Positions 22,504 to 35,251 are shown, numbered from the stretch's first letter. The stretch is DNA of 64,000 nucleotides from Artemisia argyi (GCA_030686995.1 CM060703.1:111320361-111384360); one strand, 5' to 3'. The notes: generated by a model not told the origin, from the sequence alone. Numbers and translations: made by a program.

Positions 22504-24417
22504 GTATCATCCTGAGAACAATCCCTCAACCCAATACCAAGCTAATGCTGATGTCTCCTATTACATCATCCCTCACAACCTACCCCAACCACCTATCAGT
22601 GAGTTCATAGAAACTCAGCCTGTCTCAAATGTGACTGACACCACTGAACAAATTGTTCAGGAATCCTCAGAACAAATTGTTCCTACTGTAGTCACTGAAG
22701 CACAGATTGATGAGTTACCTCATGTTCCTAAGTCTGAACCTAATCAGGCTCCTACAAGCTCAAATTCCTATCCCAAACCTCAGGATAGCTGGACTAGATC
22801 CAAAATCATTGAGCTTGTGAACATCATTGGTGAACCCACTGAAGGCATGCTCACAAGAAGCAAGGCTGCTAAACTTAAGGCTGCCACTGCCAATATATGT
22901 CTTTATGCTGACTATCTCTCAGAAATTGAGCCTAAAAATGTCAAAGAAGCCCTGACTTATGAAAGTTGCGTTCAGGCCATGAGAGATGAATTGGAACAAT
23001 TTGACAGAAATGATGTCATGACCCTTGTTGAATGCCCCCAGGGTGTTTTAATCATTGGTATGAAATGGGTCTTTAAAAACAAGACCGATGAAAATGGCAC
23101 AGTCATCAAAAACAAAGAAAGACTGGTTGCCAAGGGATATAATCAACAGGAAGGTATAGACTATGAGGAAACCTTTGCACCTGTTGCAAGAATGGAATCC
23201 ATCAGGATCTTCCTTGCCTATGCAACTTACATGAACTTTAAAGTTTACCAAATGGATGTTAAAAGTGCATTCCTGAATGGTAACATCAAAGAAGATGTTT
23301 ATGTGCAACAGCCTCCTGGTTTCGAAAGTAGTGAATACCCCAACCATGTCTATAAGCTTAACGAAGCCCTTTATGGACTGAAACAAGCACCCAGGGCATG
23401 GTATGAAACTCTTTCAGCCTTCCTGATCCAAAACAAGTTTGTCAGAGGAAGAATTGACAACACACTATTCATCTACAGAACAAAGGATGATGTCATTCTT
23501 GTCCAAGTATATGTTGATGACATCATCTTTGGCTCAACTAGTTACAAACTTTGCAAACAGTTTGAAAAACTGATGACCACAAAGTTTAAAATGAGCATGA
23601 TGGGTGAACTCACATACTTTCTTGGACTCCAAATCAAACAAACTGATAAAGGAATATCCATTTGCCAAGAAAAATACCTCAGGAACCTACTGAAGAAGTA
23701 TGAGCTCACTGACTGCTCTTCATTAAAACCCCTATGGTTCCTCCAAACAACCTTGGCCCTGATCTCACTGTAAAATCAGTGAATCAAACCCAATACAGAG
23801 GAATGATTAGCTCCCTGATGTACTTACTTGCCTTAAGGCCTGATATCCAATTCTCAGTCTGCCTGTGTGCCAGATACCAGGCTGACCCTAAAGAATCACA
23901 TCTCACTGCTGTCTAGAGAATCATCAGGTACCTGAAGGGTACTCCAAACCTAGGTTTGTATTACCCAAAATGTTCAGGATTTGACCTCAAAGGGTACACT
24001 GACTCTGACTATGCAGGATGTAACATGGATAGGAAAAGTACTTCAGGATCCTGCCAATTTCTTGGTAGTAAACTTGTGTGTTGAAGTACAAAGAAACAAC
24101 AGTCAGTGGCCATGTCCTCAGCTGAAGCTGAATATATGGCTGCTGCAGGATGTTGTGCAAATGTACTATGGATGAAGAGCCAACTGAGTGACTATGGCAT
24201 TCAGTATAAGATGGTACCTATCTTTTGTGATAATACAAGTGCCATAGCCATCTCAAACAATCCAGTACTTCATCAAAGAACCAAACACATTGACATCAGA
24301 TACCACTTCATCAGGGACCATATCTCTAATGGAGAAATTGAACTACATTTCATCCCCACTGAGTATCAGCTAGCTGATATCTTCACTAAACCTTTGGATG
24401 AACCCACTTTCACATGA
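22504..24417 (+). pseudogene. pol: Element B pol, second part: RT and RNase H
   Basis: After the duplicated GTATC the pol frame resumes in phase. An acidic linker with TEQIVQ and HVPKSEPN leads to copia RT: the [11 protein letters not shown] region, [33 protein letters not shown] (split here only for description), [11 protein letters not shown], and catalytic YVDD at about 23509-23520. Then [13 protein letters not shown]. The frame shifts at about 23730, ends at TAG 23914-23916, then continues through RNase H (the SDYAG region, AMSSAEAEYMAAAGCC, the ADIFTKPLDEPT end) with another TGA near 24080 and a TGA at 24415-24417. The polymerase domain is open but the RNase H part is broken. Confidence 0.92.
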
Positions 24418-25068
24418 CTGAAAGCTGAACTGGGCATGTTGGACATAGAATCAGGGAACTGATCAAAAGTGTTCCAACATGATGTAAATTCTCTAAGTCC
24501 CAGATCATAACCTTCCTAAAAACCCATTTTTGTTGAATGATAATTCATTCAGGGGGCTGTGGATGAAAAATGGCATTAAATACCCTAACTAAATGTTCCG
24601 AATACTTAGTTAGTAAATGTCCCAGGTAGGTAACTGATTCCTATTAAATATAGGAATATATGTCACTTACACAACTGGCATCCACATCTTGGGCCCCCAC
24701 ATCTCTCTCACCAAACACCACTGAGCATTAAATGCTCTCTCACACACAAAATGTGATGATTTTTTTTCTCTGCAAAAGTGCATTATTTGCAGAGGCACCC
24801 CAAAGGGTGAGAGAAAAAGGGGTAGTGGGAATCGTGATATTTAATGCGGATCTCAAACCTATATTATTATGCCGTTTCAGTTGAATAATATAAATTTTTG
24901 ATATCCACAACATCACTACCCTAATTCCCACTATAAATACCCCCACAAAAAAAGGGAAAAACACACACGCTTTTAAAAATCATAACTAAACTCTTGCAAA
25001 TTGTTTTCAAAACTGCGTGTGTTTTCCTCACCAATACCATTTTTCAAAACCAGGCTTTTTATAACCAA
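24418..25068 (+). other. Element B spacer between pol and third ORF
   Basis: About 650 bases with no convincing coding frame. It holds a polypurine-like CAGGGGGCTGTGG (24550-24562), a short inverted pair around CTAACTAA...TTAGTTAG (24583-24611), and a core-promoter-like segment with CTATAAATACCCCC about 130 bases before the ATG of the third ORF. It looks like an intergenic promoter region inside the retrotransposon. Confidence 0.6.
24932..24938 (+). promoter_or_regulatory. Internal TATA box before element B third ORF
   Basis: TATAAAT in CACTATAAATACCCCCAC, followed by a C/A-rich stretch with ACACACAC, like many plant 5' leaders. It lies 137 bases before the ATG at 25069. Sequence evidence only; activity is inferred. 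Confidence 0.5.
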
Positions 25069-27081
25069 ATGGCTTCTTCTAAGGTCGTAAAATACGCACC
25101 CAATGTGGATTTCATAATGGAAAGCGTAGACCTTACCAAGAACAATGTGGTGGGGAACTTTGCCTACCCTGCTGGGTTCCTTGAATACAGGGATGTGGTG
25201 AAGTTCCTTCAGAACTGCTTTCTGACCACCGCATTCACAAAAACCCCCTCAGTCATCTACCCTGAATATTTGAGGGAATTTTGGTACATAGCAGTGGTTG
25301 AAAGCCCTGATGTGCCCAAAGAGGCCAAAATAAAGTTTACAGTCAAGAATGGAACTAAGTCCCTAACTCTTGACTATAAAACTTTTATCAAAGCCACTGG
25401 GCTTGATTACACACAGACCTTCATTGCCCCACCATCTGATAAAGATGTGAAGGAGGTCTTACTGACGCTAGGGCCTTATGACAAACTTCACCCTGAAGTG
25501 TTACCTGGGGCCCTACTATCCAAAGCCCCAATCATCAAGACCTGGTTCCCAGCTCCTTGGAGGATAATAATGACCTTTGTCATTCAGGTCCTCTGGGGAA
25601 ATAAATCCTCTACTGAGCAATTGAACAATACTCAAGCAATGCTATTGTTCAGTCTCATTGAGGGTAGATTTATTGACCTTGGAGAAATAATCTTCAAGGA
25701 CCTCATAGCAAAATTAGGGGGGAAGTCTAGGCAAAAACTAATGTCATACCCTAGATTCATTTCCTGTGCCCTACAAGATTTGCTTGGGTCTGAGTATGTA
25801 AAGCCTGATGCAATAGGTTTTGAGCCTGAAGTGTTACACAGGGCTAATTACTCTCGTGACCCTCTAGAGGTTACACCCGTCACCCTGACCCAATATATGC
25901 AAACTGCTATCCAGGGTGACAATATTATATCACCAGTTCCCTCTCCCACCAAAAAGGTGAAGAGGAAGAAGGGACAGGGGTCCGGGAAGGTGGCTCAACC
26001 CAAGTCACTCGACACTGAGACCTCTGACCTTAAGGCTGCCAAAAAGGGGCATGAATTACCGCCCTTGACTGCGGACACCCTGAGAATAATTACCCAGTCA
26101 CTAGGCCTGCAACAAAACCCAACGGAGGTCACTGAGACATCCCACTCAGTGTCCTCGGGCATACCCGTTTCCAAAGACTCTATTGTCATAAACAAGACAG
26201 TTGAGCCGAAACAAACCAAACCTTCACATCCTGCTAAAGGCTCTGGCAAATCACAACCAGAGTCTCAGGGAGTAAGGGATCCTAAATCCTCGGTGGGGCA
26301 GCACTACTCCACTAAGAAGGGGGTCCACAAACAATCACATCCTGCTAAAGGCTCGGGTAAATCACAACCCAAGCATCAGGGAGTTAACGTTCCTAAACCT
26401 TCGACAGGCCAAAACAAGCCTGTTGGAAAGGGGGACATAACCATTCAGGTGCCTGATGAGGACATTCGCAAAACAACGCTTTTGTCTGAGGGCACAAAAA
26501 CTCATCCCAAAGACTCAGAGGGAAACATACAACCCGCTGATAGGGACACAACATTCATGACTCCTCAGGATGACATTGAGAAAAACTCATCAGTGTCTGA
26601 AGGGGTCACGGGGGACGAAGATTCAGAGGGATATAAACCACCCGCTGATATGGAACCCAAAACCACTCCCGGAGGTGCGCATTACTTGGGAACTGGCCTT
26701 AAAGACCAGGTAGGTAAAACCCAACCTACCGGATTTGAGGGGTCAGGACCTGGCCAAAACGAAGGCAAATCTTCATATGAAGAGGAGCCGGATAACCTCC
26801 ATTTGTTGCAGATTACCTCCCTGGCAGATGCTCAGGCTGTCTTATTTTCTAATGATGAATTTAACAGTGACGAGGAAGTCTTCACGGCCGGAGATGAAAT
26901 GGAGGTTAAGGAGACAGTCCCTGAACCTGTTACTCAGTCTCCTCAAACCTCTAACCATGATGAAGATGAACAACATTCCGAGCCGGAAACCTCAGAAGAC
27001 GCTCCAACTCCTCTCACTGAAAGAGCCTTCAAAAGGTTCATCAAGAAAATGACCAATGTTTTGTACAGGGGGGGTCACTGA
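25069..27081 (+). pseudogene. Element B third ORF ('env-like' position), N-terminal part
   Basis: Starts at ATG 25069 (MASSKVVKYAP) and runs about 670 codons to TGA at 27079-27081. The N-terminal third is a compact domain with YRDVVKFLQNC, YPEYLREFWYIA, FIKATGLDYT and RIIMTFVIQVLWG. It has the same plan as the third ORF of element G (60271 leftward). From about residue 295 it is a Pro/Ser/Lys/Thr-rich linker with repeats of HPAKGSGKSQP type. I see no signal peptide and no clear membrane helix, so 'envelope' is only a positional label. The frame is lost at a run of seven G (27068-27074) and continues one frame over. Confidence 0.75.
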
Positions 27082-28909
27082 AGAGGTGTTTGACCTGCAT
27101 ACTGAGCAAGCAGTCCACTATCACCTCCTCAAAGATGCTGTTGAAGAATACAATGACGATGTTAGGGAGCAAAATTCCACTGTCTCTCACTCCCTGACAC
27201 AAATGGCTTCTCACATCAATCAATTTTTGGAATCCCTAAAAGAGCTGGCTACAGGGGTTAAGTCAGTTCAAGAATCAGTCAAAGATGATCCTGAGCTCAA
27301 CAAGAAACTTCTTCAGGCATCCGAGACATACCAAGTAAACGCGGTGGCTCTTACTGAGTTACTTGGTTTAATAAAGGGTTCCAATGTTCAGAATCTCAGC
27401 TCCACAGTGGAGTCCCTCAAGTCTTCCTTCACTCAGTTGGAAGCATCAGTGACAGCTCAATCCCTGAAGTCCACATCTCTGGCATGGACAATGGGATCCA
27501 GGATGACTACCCTTGAAAGTTCTCAGGCTACTCTTGACTCCAAGGTATCTCTCATCCATCAAGATACTGCGGAGATCAAGTCAATGATGACGGAAATGTT
27601 TCAAGCCTTCAAGGGCACCTCTACTTCATCTTCAGTAACTCCAACACTTGCCATCACTGCAGCTCCGGCAATTATTGAGGGGGAGAATGTTCCTGAAACC
27701 CCTATTACTGATGAACAAGAAGCTGGACAGCCCTCTCACACTGAGGGGGAGTATGTCACTGAAGCCACACTAATCACCGAAGTTCCACCACAAGAGGAAC
27801 CAGTCTCCTCCACTCTCTTTCAGGACAGAGGAAAAAGTATTGCCACCACCTCAGAACCTGAAGAAAGACTCCAGCCTGCCTCCACAATTGTCAGAGTTGA
27901 CCCTGATGAACCTATCAGGGTCCCGTTTGCAATCAATGGAAAAATCTATCAACTCACCCATGACCAAATACAAGACTACATGGAGAGAACTGAGAAAGTG
28001 GCAAAGGTAGCTGAAGAAGAGAGATTGAGCAAGCCTGAACTGATACAAGTTGTTCATGAGGAAGTTGAAAAGATTGGTCTGGATGCTGAGGCACTAGCTA
28101 CTGAGCAAGCTGGTGCAGCCTTCAAAAAGGCTCAGGAAGAACAGATGAATGTTCTGAAAAGGGAAAGGGAAGCAAAGCTGAAAAGGGATGCTCAAATCAG
28201 AAAGACCAGGGTTGAAAGATATCATTGGGTGATGAAGGAAAGGTTGAAGCCTGAAACCATCACTGACATTAAAATCCACAGGAACACCAAACCCGCAATG
28301 GTCACTGTCTTCAGGGGGACTGATAAAAGAATCATTGACACTCATAACCCATTCAGATTTGCTGACTTTGGGATTACTGAACTTGATGAACTCCGTCCTA
28401 TCATTGCCAAGAAAAACAATGTTGTTGTACCCAACCTTCTCAAGTCACTGAATGAAAGGTATGACAGACTGAGAGCAATGCCTGAAGCGCTCAACATTCC
28501 CTCCCTTCTTCCTGCTCCAACAACAGGGACTACTTCATCAAAAGTCACCAGGAGAAAAAGGAAGCACATTGAATCCGAGCCTGAAATCAAGGTCCCAGGA
28601 TTGGATTGTGATAGATCCATTCCTGAAGGAATCACCTTCGTGAAAAACGTTGTTCTTGAAACCCCTGAAAGAGGTCTATGCTTCATGGATGAATATGGAA
28701 ACCCTGCTTTCCAAAGATGGTCCGATATGGACAGGGCAGGGGTCAAGGCAATGTTAATATACCTGATGTTGGCTTCTCCTATACAAAGTGGTGAAAACCA
28801 AAGGTTCTGTCAGGACCTTAAGGCTATGATTGAGAAGCATCCTGAGAAACACCTGCTGAGATCAAAGAAAGCTAAGATTGAGGGACTTGGCTATCATCTG
28901 TACATCTGA
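27056..28909 (+). pseudogene. Element B third ORF, C-terminal part
   Basis: Continuation of the preceding ORF after the frame change in the G run; the in-frame ATG at 27056 is unlikely to be a true start. About 600 residues. The first 190 are a predicted long coiled coil (LTQMASHINQFLESLKEL, then AWTMGSRMTTLESSQ, and DTAEIKSMMTEMFQAFKG). A Thr/Glu/Pro linker follows, then a Lys/Arg/Glu-rich helical stretch, then a compact C-terminal domain ending GLGYHLYI. The same order (N-domain, linker, coiled coil, basic helix) appears in element G. Function unknown. Confidence 0.75.
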
Positions 28910-28965
28910 TCTGCAACAACTATCTTTTATTTGTTTGTAATTTGTAGGAAAATGTAATAGCTATG

Positions 28966-28971
28966 AATAAA
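28966..28971 (+). terminator. Possible poly(A) signal after element B third ORF
   Basis: AATAAA 57 bases after the stop, preceded by T/G-rich sequence (TTTGTTTGTAATTTGTAGG). It would allow a transcript that ends before the 3' LTR. Confidence 0.4.
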
Positions 28972-29090
28972 CTGATGTTTTGTTTAAATAGTTATGTCCT
29001 ACTTACAATTACAACAAACATTCAACAAGAGAAGAAGTACCCTGACAACTCATGCTGAATCAAGAAACACTTAGGCTATTTGTATGTTCA

Positions 29091-29103
29091 AATAGGGGGA
29101 GAT
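29091..29103 (+). promoter_or_regulatory. Polypurine tract of element B
   Basis: AATAGGGGGAGAT directly before TGTTGGG of the 3' LTR. Confidence 0.9.
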
Positions 29104-29986
29104 TGTTGGGTCACTGAATTCCCCAATCTTCTAACAAGGATTTGAACGTAAAATCCCCTAAGTGTAAACAAGTCACTGAGTGAACAGTAACTCAGTGAGT
29201 CACCTTCAGGATGCTAAGACCGAGCCTAAGAAGAAAGGTTCTCCATTCAGTGAGGCGGAACTCAGTTAAGTGTGATCTAAGCCAAGAAGAAGGTGATGGG
29301 TTCAGTGAGGATGACAATAACTCACTGAACCCCATGACTCCTCAACAACTTAATTGTACTGAAGATTGATGACAAGAAGACTGAAGTCTTGGCGGGACTG
29401 GGCGGGAAAGTCTGAGCTGCTTTATTAAAGTGCTTTATCACTTTAATGTCAAACTTTCCTCAAATGGCTAAAACCAGGCTGCCATCAGAAAGTGCCTTTT
29501 GGACTTAACTCAATGAAGGTTCCTTGCCAGAAGAATAATATCTTTCAAGATATTGTTAAGGAAGCTTTATGTCCAATGTATATTTAGTTGTTCTATACTT
29601 TTGTATAAATAGGAAACAAATGTGAGGAGTAAAAGGTGACAAGTTTGTGCAATTAATGAAAAGCATTCACAAACCACTTTACTCCTCCAAAGAACAACGC
29701 AAGCCCCTGAGATAGCTCAGTGGGTAATTTAAGTTGTCACTCAACATAGTTTGAGTTTAGTGAGGAGTCCATACAATACTTGTCGTTTCAACCCCAAGTG
29801 TTATTCCGCAAACACTTGGGTACGATTCTTTTGATTAACTTCTAATAAAGAATTAAACGTTGGAAAATATTGTCTCTTATCTTTACGTTACTTTATTGTT
29901 AATCATTTTTACATCTTTGTTTAAAGTCATACAACTTGGTTACTTTAGCTTCTTAGTTACTGATAACCAAGTAAAAGGGACCAACA
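29104..29986 (+). repeat. Element B 3' LTR (883 bp)
   Basis: Partner of 5176-6057, about 99 percent identical by eye. TATAAATA at 29604-29611. Ends GGGACCAACA, followed by ATATT. Confidence 0.95.
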
Positions 29987-30634
29987 ATATTCAAACAACA
30001 CATATACATATTGAATGAATTGAAAGAGTACTTATCTCAATTGAACATGAAAGGTTTCAAAGGGTAAAAACCATTGAAAAAGCTGTAATACGGACTAGGG
30101 TTTTTCTCCAAAGTTACACCCTAATTGTTCCTCTCTAATGAATGAAAATTGCAAAACTATATATAGATTTTACAGCGTGACGACGTCAAGAAGGAATTTT
30201 TGACGCCGTCAACTCGCCGCCCATAATGAAATTGGATTGCCTAGATCCAGTTATGACGCTGTCATGTGCACTTCTACTCTGGGCCGTCACTCGTATTTGG
30301 ACCATGACGGCCTATGGTGACGCCGTCATGTCCCTAGTGTAAAACTCTTCTGGATCGTCACGGACTTTATCCACTTCCACCTCCTGTATTACTCTTGACG
30401 CCGTCATTAAGGAGCATGTGACGCCGTCAGGTACTGTTCCCAGCAAGGAAAATTAAGACTTTGCCATTTTCTTCACTATTATGCTCCAAAAACGTCTAAA
30501 ATGCTTCCTTTTCCAGAATTCACTCCAAAAGTACCTAAAATGACAAAAGGAAAGATTTAATCAATATTTGATCAAATAAATTTGAATTCGGGCTTAAATG
30601 ACCCCCTAAAAACGGTTCATTTTTCGCCTCATCG
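29987..30634 (-). repeat. Element D left (3') LTR, second piece
   Basis: Resumes after element B with the repeated bases ATATT (29987-29991) and matches 36056-36701. It carries the minus-strand TATA box CTATATATAG (30157-30166) and the TGACG/CGTCA array (30177-30434). It ends CCTCATCG, where the right copy has CCTCATCA, so the terminal A is mutated. Confidence 0.9.
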
Positions 30635-32804
30635 AATACCCTTACACTTGAGATTCGCTTGTCCTCAAGCAAATGCGCTTTTATTCTAATCAAAATACAA
30701 GTTAGGGTGATTTAACACTAATATAAAAGTAATTACAACAAATATTTTTTCCACTAAAGACCAAAGACAAGCACGGAGGTCATACACTAGCACCTCACAA
30801 ATAGTGTTTAGATACTCACATCTCTCGGGTGTAATAAAGTATATATCACAATAAGTAAATGGAAAACATCTCTCACTACCTGTCATAACAAAATAGATTA
30901 CGATAGGCTTGGGAAATGACAAAGCTCCACCACATGGCGTAAGCACCTAGGATAAACTATCAAAGAGGTCTTTTAAAGGGTTATAACGTTAGGTGTAGGG
31001 ATATGGAATACACGGTTTTGTTGGATATAGGCAATATTTACTGGTGGCGAGTTAATCATCTTGGTTAATTACATGTACAATATGGCGTTGCTAAGCCAAG
31101 ACTAGACTCGACTTAAGCTAATAAATGAAAAACAAAAAAAACATAAAATAAACATAGAATGAAACGGGATGGTAGTCCGTATGTTTTTTCTCTTTTCTTT
31201 TTCCATTTCTTTTTCTCTTTCTTGATTTTTTCATTTTTTTTCATTCATACACTCTTACCCTATCATCCAAAATAATACATCATAGGGAATGTACATTCCC
31301 CTTACACTTGAATTTTTACATACTTTACAATAAACTAATCTAATGACTTGAAACAAGATAATCAAAACACTTGGGGTACTTTTAAGATTAACGCACATAT
31401 AGGGGTAATAATTGATGTTCTTCCCCATTACTCCATAACACAAGTACTTTACCCATGAGTCCCAATCGTCCCAAAACAATATGTACAAGGATATGACTCG
31501 ACTTACCAACCATGTAATCAATTAGATAATTAACTAAGGGTTTAAACAAATAACAATAATGCACTAAAGATGAGTGCATACACGGAAGGCTAAGGCGATT
31601 TGGTTGTACATTTAAGTGGGTTGTAACAAATTCTTCCTTTAAGTAAGATGCTTAAAGTTTGAAATGAAAAGATAGGCTCGGAGGGGTGTACTAGGGGTTT
31701 CGTGTACCAAAAATGAGTACAACGCTAAGGTGTGGGAAAAATTAGTTGACTTTACTAGCCAAGTAATATGACTTAAATGGTCAAGTAATTATGATACGGG
31801 TTTAACACAAGGGTGATCCTAATGCCTCTTATCATGTAGTAAATCCTACCACACGAATGTAGTCTCACTAGCGGTCTCGGGATGCATCACTAACGCAAGT
31901 TCTAGAATCTAAATGCTACCGGTACACTCATAAGCACTAACAGTAAATGCTTTTCCTATCAAATCTAAAGGCGAACCTCACATATTTGGGTGGAAAATTT
32001 TTCTGAATAGTACGGTTTTGTGCTAGTCATACAACTCCTATCCATGAGACGCTTGCTATGGCTAAAGTTTCACTCCTAAATGTTTTAAAATATTTTAAAT
32101 TTGGTGCTAAAATTACACTAACAAATATTTCTCTTAGTTTTATTACACACCTACCATCAAACAAACAAACTCAAGTGCAAGTGTATCCTATAAGGTATCA
32201 TCATTTACCCTCCCCTTACACTTAGGATGAACATTGTCCCCAATGTTCAATTAAAGAATGTAAAAGTGAAATAGGTAAAAGAATAAAAACAGATACTCCC
32301 CTGATTCGTTCGGTGTGGATAGTGTGTTAACAAGGTTATATCTTCCTCCAAGAAAATGAACAATCAAAGCTTCCCTTCCAGAAAAATAAATCATCTTCTT
32401 GTCATATGTAACCTGTTAAACTTGAGAAAACAAACAAGGCAACCTCGCGTAAAATTGGCGGCAATCTATATATACTAACAAGTCCTAGAAAACAATGTAA
32501 GATATAATGCTTGTGGAATGAATGCTTGCAGATTTCCTGGAGTTTATAAAACTAAAGAATTAACAAAAACTTTAAGACTCCGTTAGAAAAACAAAACTCA
32601 CAAAATAAAGTTAAGACGAAGTCAAACGACAAAATAAAGCATTTTCACAATTTAATTTTGAAACATGATCTACCAACAATAAAAATAAAGCATACATATG
32701 GAAGCAAATAACAATCAAACAAATAAAAATCAAACAAAACATGGGTTGCCTCCCAAGAAGCGCTTTTCTTTATTTACATGTCTTGTAGCTAGACTCAAGG
32801 TCAT
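30635..32804 (-). other. Element D internal non-coding region (3' side)
   Basis: About 2.2 kb without a supported gene. On the minus strand it ends AAGTGTAAGGGTATT, the probable polypurine tract, before the LTR. Element E (42987-44551 plus 54901-55740) and element F (37120-39007, inverted) carry the same sequence. It includes T-rich/A-rich runs near 31140-31250 and the conserved TTGGGAGGCAACCCA element at 32741-32757. Short frames here are not conserved as protein. Confidence 0.7.
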
Positions 32805-35105
32805 GGGCAATTACGTGACCGCATCTCTCGAGATGACGTATCCCATATAATGGTGATCCTCACTATCGTGGTGGTGGTGTTTCAATCTATCGATACTCAC
32901 AGTCACCTCCCCTCCTCCTTTACTGCTGAAGTTAGCTATCCCATCTTGGCCTATGCCTTCAATTGTGAATGGTCCATACCACTAGGGACTTGGTTTATCG
33001 GGAGGTACTGTTATTTCTGAGTGTCTTAAGAGTACCAGGTCTCCTTTCCCGCATGGTACATGATTCTCCGTTGGTTGACTACATTCAAACTTGACATGAA
33101 TCTTGTTGCAGCCTTTGTTTCCTTCATGCTCAGTTTCTTTGTAACTTTTGATCCTTGCTTCCCATGCAAGAATCTTTTCTTGAACACGAATAGGCGATGT
33201 GTCAATGTTGTTTTTGAGCTTTCTCTTCATCAAGCTTTCTTGTGCACATCGCGGGGTCATGGGAAAGCTAATCTTTCTTTTTCCTGACTTAAGTTCAATT
33301 TCCCTTTTTTCATACCTAATAACAGCTCGTGCGGTGGTAAGGAACGGTGCTCCAAGGATTATTGGCATGCATCCACCTCCTTTATCATCGATGATCATGA
33401 AATCAACGGGATACATGAATCCTGCAACATTGACCAGCACATCCTCTACAATTCCCAAAGGGTACACATAAGAGTGTCTAGCGAAGGATAGCCTAACGCG
33501 GGTGGTGGCTGGCATTTCTGATGTTAGTTGGGTGTAGACAGTTAGGGGCACAAGATTTACTTCCGATCCTTGGTCGGCGAAAGCATTCAGACATTGCAGA
33601 TTCCTAATGCTGGCTGGTATCTCAAAGTTCCCACAAGCCATCTGCTTAGTAGCTACTTTCTGTACAAGTAGTTTTCCAAATACCGGTCCCCCAGGTAATG
33701 TATCATACTCATCTTCCCCTTCTTTCTTCTTCTTTGAAACCTGTTGGGAGGATTGGTTACGCTCGTCACCCATTATCCAATTTGTTATGGTGTTCTCATT
33801 TATATCATGTTTTAGGTAGTAACCTAATGATTGGGATTTTGGCGGTTCCTCAATGGTTTGTTCACTAGGGGTTTCTTTTTTCTCATCATCCTCGTGGATA
33901 ATTGTGATGGAATTAACAAATTGGGTAGTGGGGGTCGCACTTTCTTTCCTTAGTAACATCATTTCTGGGGTTTTCTGGTTTGCGTACTCCTCCACCAGGC
34001 TCATCATCTCGTTCATTTTCTCTTGCATCTCCTCCTTTTTTTTATAAATTGCTTCCTCGAATCTAGTAAGCCGCTCAGAATGGGTTGCCATATATTCTCT
34101 CATTCAAGCTTCGAATTCCGGACTAAGTTTTTTAGGAGCAGAATAAGGTGGGGCATAATTTTGAAAGGTTTCAACATTCTCTCTAGAGGGTGACTGAGAC
34201 AATGGCGTTGGAATCATTTTCGAGACAGAATTGACAACTGCTCGTCTAGGACTTAAAGGTCTATTTAGTTTTTCCTTGAAATAGTCAACTTTTGCCTCAA
34301 GCTTGCAAAGGAGTTCATCGGAGATTTGATTAATCTCTCCAGGTGTCGAGATTGCATTGATGGCCGCTTTTATAGCATGATTAAATTCCCATAATTCTTG
34401 ATTATCGGCGGCAAGTTCGTCAATAATTTCCCAAGATTCCTCGGCGTTCCTATCACGTAATCTACCTCCGGCGGCTCGATCAATGGTACGTTTGGTGTGA
34501 AAGTCGACATGGTCATAGAAGGTTTGAATTAATAACCAAAGATTTATGCCATGATGAGGGACTTTTTAGAGTAGATCCTTGAAACGAGCCCATGCTTCGT
34601 AGAAAGTTTCACCCTGACATTGTTGGAACATCAAGATATCATTTCTAAGCATCGCAGTTTTCCCCGGTGGGAAAAATTGAGCAAGGAAACGAGTGGTGAG
34701 AGCATCCCATGAGGTGATGGATCCCGCAGGTAAACGTTCAAGCCATTGACTAGCTTGATCATGTAGAGAGAATTGGAATAGGCGTAATCGGGTTGACTCT
34801 CTAGTTCTAACATCAAGGTCTATAGAATCTACCATTTTAAGGAAATCCTTGAGATGTTGATTAGGATCTTCGGAACGAAGTCCATGGAATGCACATCCGC
34901 TTTGCACCAACCGGATGGTGTCGGATCGCAAGGGGGACACATTGGCTCCTTGAGTGAGCTCAATAGTGTTTCGATAGCCTTGGTGGCTAGGACGGGAATA
35001 CTCTCCTAGGGTTTAGGGCCTAAGAGGTTGGTTTGCTAGTGGTGGGTTTTGTGGGTAGTTTTGTTTTGGCGGGTTGATGGTTTCAAAGATGTTACCACCT
35101 TCCAT
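32805..35105 (-). pseudogene. gag-pro: Element D gag-protease with remnant pol C-terminus
   Basis: One frame from the ATG at 35103-35105, broken by TAA near 35014, a stop at 34566-34568, TGA at 34104-34106 and TAG at 32982-32984. The gag capsid domain (34940-34566) has HGLRSEDPNQHLKDFL, LRLFQFSLHDQASQWLE and FLAQFFPPGKT, typical of gypsy gag. A coiled-coil/linker region follows. Protease-like domain at about 33590-33300: the active site reads DQGSEVN, where DSG or DTG is expected, then LGAPFLTTARAVI. After that only a short tail remains (CGKGDLVLLR, then GPFTIEGIG past the last stop), perhaps the far C-terminus of integrase. RT and integrase core are gone, probably by deletion. Confidence 0.8.
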
Positions 35106-35251
35106 GATGTCGGATGGTAAATATTACGAACAAAGAAACGAAAAAATAAGATAGACTAACGAGAACCTAAAAATAAAAATAAAATCTTACTAGAAAGGAA
35201 TCTAGCAAGTAGACCTAATAAAAAGAAATCCTAACCTAGACAATAACTATT

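Larger units (their letters stand above)
5176..29986 (+). mobile_element. Element B: Sirevirus (Ty1/copia with third ORF), split by element C
   Basis: A complete copia element of about 12.6 kb once element C (10289-22503 plus one duplicated pentamer) is discounted. Layout: 5' LTR 5176-6057, primer site 6060-6072, gag 6145-8913, pol 8914-10288 continued 22504-24417, spacer with a TATA box, third ORF 25069-28909, polypurine tract 29091-29103, 3' LTR 29104-29986. Target duplications ATATT lie at 5171-5175 and 29987-29991. The long gag with several zinc knuckles plus a long ORF after pol is the Sirevirus plan. The LTRs differ at about nine substitutions and one indel by eye, roughly 1 percent. 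Stops in gag and pol make it non-functional. Confidence 0.93.

Noticed and set aside
25069..28909. True retroviral envelope gene
   Set aside because: No signal peptide, no membrane-spanning segment and no cleavage-site-like motif can be seen; only the position after pol resembles env.
31255..31579. ORFs in the D non-coding region and the F equivalent at 38037-38276
   Set aside because: The region is shared by D, E and F, but the frames are not consistently open in all three, and there is no domain.
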